Shown piece by piece: positions 6,080 to 8,392 of a stretch of 8,392 nucleotides of DNA; positions within the stretch are counted from its first letter, which is position 1; each line of letters begins with the position of its first letter. A program made the position numbers and the translations under genes. The stretch is from a bacterium (lineage in GTDB: Bacteria; Planctomycetota; Planctomycetia; Pirellulales; Pirellulaceae): positions 1 to 8,392 of the forward strand of contig JAUIHJ010000357.1 of NCBI GenBank assembly GCA_030432015.1, written 5' to 3'. The notes below the pieces were generated by a model. The model was not told the DNA's origin and did not search any database. It saw nothing but the letters and a program-made list of their open reading frames with translations.

Positions 6080-7477
6080 GTGTTGGACATGCACGACCGG
6101 AATCGCCAACGAATCACAACCAACGCTCCGGTGCGCCACAACCGCGGCCGAACCGTCGCCGTTGTAGCAACCCGCGCCCGAGGGCGCACCTTCGTCGCTT
6201 GGCAATTCTCACGTCGGAACTTAGCTTCTCAGACGTTCTGCTGCCCGACAGGCGTCGCCTTTCAATTGTTGAATTGGGCAGTCGTGGCGATGCTGCTGGG
6301 GCTCGCACCGACAGCCCGCGGCGATGTCTTTCACCTCACCAGCGGAGCCGAAGTGCGTGGTCACTGGGTGAATCGGGACGAGCGTTCGGCCGGGCGGATT
6401 GTGATTCAAACCGAGGCCGGCATTCAGCTGACCCTGGCTCCCAGCCAGGTTGCTCGGACCGATCGCGAGCAGCGTGAAGCCGATCAGTACCGGCGGATTT
6501 CACCGCAATTTCCCGACACGGTGGCGGACCAGTGGCGTTTGGCGGAGTGGTGCCGCACGCAAGGGCTGACGGAACACCGTGCCATTCACTTGCGCCGCGT
6601 GATCGAGCTAGATCCAGAACATGAGGGCGCCTGGCACGCCCTGGGATTCAGCCAACTGAATGGCAAGTGGATTCAGAGACGCGAGTTCCTGCAGTCGCAG
6701 GGGTACGTCTTTTATCGCGGTCGCTGGCGCCCAACCCAGGAAATTGACGTCTTGGAGTCGCGCCAGAAAGTGGAGTTGGCGGCCAAAGAGTGGCGATCGA
6801 AGCTAAAGATCTGGCGCGCCCAAATCAGCAAGGGGCAAACGGAAGGCGCAATCCAAAACATGCGTGCGATCCGCGATCCGGCCGCCATTCCCGCCTTGGC
6901 CTACATGCTGACCCGCGAGCGATCTCGCCCGCTACGCCTGCTCTACGTGGAAGTCTTGGGCGGCATCGACGATCCGCGGGCGACCAAGGTGTTGGTCTCG
7001 GCCTGCCTGGAAAATCCCGACATCGAGGTGTTTCACGCCAGCCTCGCGGAAGTCGTTCCGCGTGCGTCGCCCGCCGTTGTACAGGCCTTTGTGAGAACGT
7101 TACACAGCGTTGACAACCAGCAAGTCAATCGGGCTGCTCACGCACTGGGGAGACTCAGCGATCCAACCACCATTGTGCCCCTGATTGACGCCTTGGTAAC
7201 CGAACATGCCGTGCGGAATCCTGCCGCGGCAGGCAAATCGCCGGGCGCGACGACAACCGGTATTGCTTACGGGCCCAACGACGATGTTGGCACGCCGATC
7301 GCCCAGTTTGGTGTCCCCAAGCAACTTCGTGTCCGTGTCCCCAATCACGAGGCGCTCACGGCCCTGGTCGAAATCGGAGGTGGCGTCAGCTTCGGCTTTA
7401 ACCAGCAGGCATGGCGTGATTGGCATGCTGTTTTTGAGAAGCAGCAAACAACCCAACTGAATGCCCGCCGCGACTGA
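6080..7477 (+). CDS. Exported protein with SH3-like N-terminal part, TPR-like and HEAT-like repeats
   Basis: Function unknown; the architecture suggests a periplasmic scaffold or binding protein. Numbering from GTG 6080: residues 1-58 are Arg-rich and look untranslated or poorly conserved; 59-81 form a signal-peptide core ending A-R-G before DVFHLTSGAEV (82-92). Residues 82-125 read as a small beta-barrel (DVFHL..G.EVRG, IVIQTEAGIQLTLAPSQVA). Residues 148-190 are TPR-like (ADQWRLAEWCRTQGL, RVIELDPEHEGAWHALGF), followed by a YRGRW segment (212-216) that I associate with planctomycete exported proteins, and a charged helix (224-250). About four HEAT-like units run through 256-375, each with a D-P turn or similar (IRDPAAIPAL, IDDPRATKVL, RLSDPTTIVPL). 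The end has FGFNQQAWRDWH (438-449). The start is uncertain: GTG 6080, TTG 6083, ATG 6089, TTG 6266/6269 and ATG 6290 are all in frame and none has a good Shine-Dalgarno. TTG 6266 would give a compact signal peptide but lacks basic residues. Confidence 0.8.
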   Translation: MLDMHDRNRQRITTNAPVRHNRGRTVAVVATRARGRTFVAWQFSRRNLASQTFCCPTGVAFQLLNWAVVAMLLGLAPTARGDVFHLTSGAEVRGHWVNRDERSAGRIVIQTEAGIQLTLAPSQVARTDREQREADQYRRISPQFPDTVADQWRLAEWCRTQGLTEHRAIHLRRVIELDPEHEGAWHALGFSQLNGKWIQRREFLQSQGYVFYRGRWRPTQEIDVLESRQKVELAAKEWRSKLKIWRAQISKGQTEGAIQNMRAIRDPAAIPALAYMLTRERSRPLRLLYVEVLGGIDDPRATKVLVSACLENPDIEVFHASLAEVVPRASPAVVQAFVRTLHSVDNQQVNRAAHALGRLSDPTTIVPLIDALVTEHAVRNPAAAGKSPGATTTGIAYGPNDDVGTPIAQFGVPKQLRVRVPNHEALTALVEIGGGVSFGFNQQAWRDWHAVFEKQQTTQLNARRD

Positions 7478-7532
7478 CCCACCCCCTCGCTCACCTCCGT
7501 CTTGCCTCACTCCCCACCCTCACTCCCTCAAC
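7478..7532 (+). promoter_or_regulatory. C-rich, G-poor tract, rut-like, with 10-bp direct repeat
   Basis: Of these 55 bases, 34 are C and only 3 are G on the plus strand. CCTCACTCCC occurs at 7505-7514 and again at 7518-7527, with a looser copy CTCACCTCC at 7490-7498. A C-rich, G-poor, unstructured transcript is what Rho loading sites look like, and the tract begins directly after the stop codon of the TPR/HEAT gene. It ends just before the Shine-Dalgarno of the next gene, so it could attenuate read-through into it. It might instead be a simple-sequence expansion. Confidence 0.35.
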
Positions 7533-7546
7533 ATGGAAGATCTTCG

Positions 7547-8269
7547 ATGACCGTTACCCAAGCCACCCTCGACAAACTCGCGAAATTCGACACGCCCACG
7601 ATCTGTAACGTCATCGAATTGTTTGACGTCCGGCCGCGGAATGTCGGATACATGGACGGGCGTGTGCGCTGCGACTTTCCTGAACTGCCGCCGATGGTTG
7701 GCTTCGCATCGACTGCCCAGTTCCGTTCTGACGCACCACCCACCGGTGGCGACGCCTATGGGTCGATCCAAAAGCAGCTCGAACAGTTTGCCGAATTACC
7801 GGGGCCCGCGGTGGTCGTTTTTCAAGACGCAGATGATCCGGCTGTCGCGGCGGTCTTTGGCGAGGTGATGTGTTCAACCTATCAGGCATTCGGTTCGGTC
7901 GGCCTGGTCACCAATGGTGGTGGTCGCGACCTCGAGCAAGTCCGCGAATTGAAATACCCCGTTTTCACCGGCAATACGATCTGCTCGCACGCCTACTGCC
8001 ACATGTTGCATCTGGGGCTTCCTGTGCGCGTCGGTGGCTTGATGGTCAATCAGGCGGACCTGCTCCATGGCGATGCCAACGGTGTGACCAATATTCCGCC
8101 GCATCTGGCGAGCGAAATTGCGGACATTGCCGACGAGTTTCTGGCCGCCGAGGCGATCATGCTGGACTACGTCAAGGCACCCGGGGATAAGAGTGTTGCG
8201 AAGTTCAACGAACTTCGCGGAGAATTCCAGGACGTGGTCGGCAAGCTCAAAGCGCGCGTGCAGAAGTAG
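7547..8269 (+). CDS. RraA family protein (HMG aldolase / RraA fold)
   Basis: The 240-residue protein belongs to the RraA-like superfamily, which includes 4-hydroxy-4-methyl-2-oxoglutarate aldolase, related decarboxylases and the RNase E regulator RraA; many members are wrongly labelled demethylmenaquinone methyltransferase. Diagnostic segments are FDTPTICNVIELFDVRPRN (14-32), PGPAVVVFQDADDP (85-98), FGEVM (104-108), GLVTNGGGRDLEQVRELKYPVF (starting at 119), RVGGLMVNQADLLHGD (161-176) and GVTNIP (179-184). R127 and D128 correspond to the substrate/metal Arg-Asp pair of HMG aldolase. E106 stands 20 residues before that pair, where the aldolase D-x20-R-D motif has Asp. The NGGxRD form is, from memory, typical of a subfamily of unknown substrate, so an aldolase or decarboxylase role is only a family-level inference. 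ATG 7547 is chosen because GGAAGA (7535-7540) is six bases upstream; an earlier in-frame TTG (7502) would add only low-complexity residues from the C-rich tract. Confidence 0.88.
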   Translation: MTVTQATLDKLAKFDTPTICNVIELFDVRPRNVGYMDGRVRCDFPELPPMVGFASTAQFRSDAPPTGGDAYGSIQKQLEQFAELPGPAVVVFQDADDPAVAAVFGEVMCSTYQAFGSVGLVTNGGGRDLEQVRELKYPVFTGNTICSHAYCHMLHLGLPVRVGGLMVNQADLLHGDANGVTNIPPHLASEIADIADEFLAAEAIMLDYVKAPGDKSVAKFNELRGEFQDVVGKLKARVQK

Positions 8270-8279
8270 TCGCCACGCA

Positions 8280-8294
8280 GCAGCGCCGCGCTGC
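8280..8294. terminator. GC-rich hairpin after the RraA gene, possible terminator
   Basis: GCAGCG (8280-8285) and CGCTGC (8289-8294) form a perfect 6-bp stem with a 3-base loop, ten bases after the stop codon. No T-tract follows, so it is not a standard intrinsic terminator; it may stabilise the 3' end or be chance. Confidence 0.25.
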
Positions 8295-8346
8295 CGACGG
8301 TCAAGCCAGCGGCAATCAGCAACGCACACGATCAGGTCTGGTGTTT

Positions 8347-8372
8347 CCGGCTTGGCTGGATGGCAAGCCTGG
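8347..8372. terminator. Bulged hairpin, possible terminator
   Basis: CCGGCTTG (8347-8354) pairs with CAAGCCTGG (8364-8372) through eight base pairs with one bulged T, loop of nine bases. The following bases are only moderately T-rich (GTTGGCGTTTGTCT). It could end the RraA transcript or a converging gene beyond the window. Confidence 0.25.
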
Positions 8373-8392
8373 CACTGTTGGCGTTTGTCTGA

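Larger units (their letters stand above)
8270..8392. other. Right-edge region without a supported gene
   Basis: No start with a Shine-Dalgarno and no recognisable peptide on either strand. The minus-strand frame that stays open here continues antisense to the RraA gene and looks like a shadow. The region holds two hairpins, listed separately. Confidence 0.45.

Noticed and set aside
6028..6477. Plus-strand 149-codon frame overlapping the N-terminal part of the TPR/HEAT gene
   Set aside because: Arg/Ser/Pro-rich translation without motif; the other frame contains the signal peptide and barrel.
7502..7546. N-terminal extension of the RraA protein from TTG 7502
   Set aside because: The extra residues come from the C-rich tract and are low complexity; ATG 7547 has a well-spaced GGAAGA.
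7533..7550. Five-codon mini-frame (MEDLR) whose stop overlaps the RraA start as ATGA
   Set aside because: Its ATG has no Shine-Dalgarno in the C-rich tract, and its first codons are simply the Shine-Dalgarno of the RraA gene; translational coupling cannot be argued from this alone.

Overview
The window looks like an ordinary chromosomal stretch of a GC-rich planctomycete, probably Pirellulales-like. This is inferred from gene content (a PelA-type pectate lyase, a DUF2007 protein, a small exported protein with a CPNGQC motif, an exported TPR/HEAT protein with an SH3-like N-terminal part, an RraA-family protein), from several exported products, and from weak or absent Shine-Dalgarno sites at some genes. 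No phylogenetic marker is present. I see no mobile element, CRISPR array, tRNA or rRNA.

Layout. 1-208: no convincing gene. 209-550 (+): small secreted protein of unknown function, closed by a textbook intrinsic terminator (575-605). 680-2107 (+): secreted pectate lyase with a strong Shine-Dalgarno and a near-perfect inverted repeat between a candidate -10 box and that Shine-Dalgarno. 2156-2380 (-): 74-residue DUF2007 protein, convergent with the lyase, with a perfect 13-bp tandem duplication in the gap. 2519-4648 (+): 709-residue SF1 helicase of the UPF1/IGHMBP2 type, divergent from the DUF2007 gene. 4849-5847 (-): membrane-anchored DNase I-like nuclease, convergent with the helicase. 6080-7477 (+): exported TPR/HEAT-like protein with an uncertain start. 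7547-8269 (+): RraA-family protein. 8270-8392: two hairpins, no gene.

The genes do not form one pathway. Only the last two lie close together on the same strand (69 bp apart), and a C-rich, G-poor tract between them resembles a Rho loading site, so even these may not be simply co-transcribed. The orientation pattern (+ + - + - + +) and the single strong terminator suggest mostly single-gene transcription units.

The most interesting observation is in the helicase. Its first ~73 residues resemble the RNA-binding domain at the C-terminus of DEAD-box proteins DbpA and CsdA/DeaD, here placed in front of a complete UPF1-like motor. If the fold match holds, this is a domain combination worth following up. 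Second-tier items are the operator- or hairpin-like inverted repeat upstream of the pectate lyase, the C-rich tract before the RraA gene, and the DNase I-specific motifs in the anchored nuclease. I do not see a new multi-gene system here.
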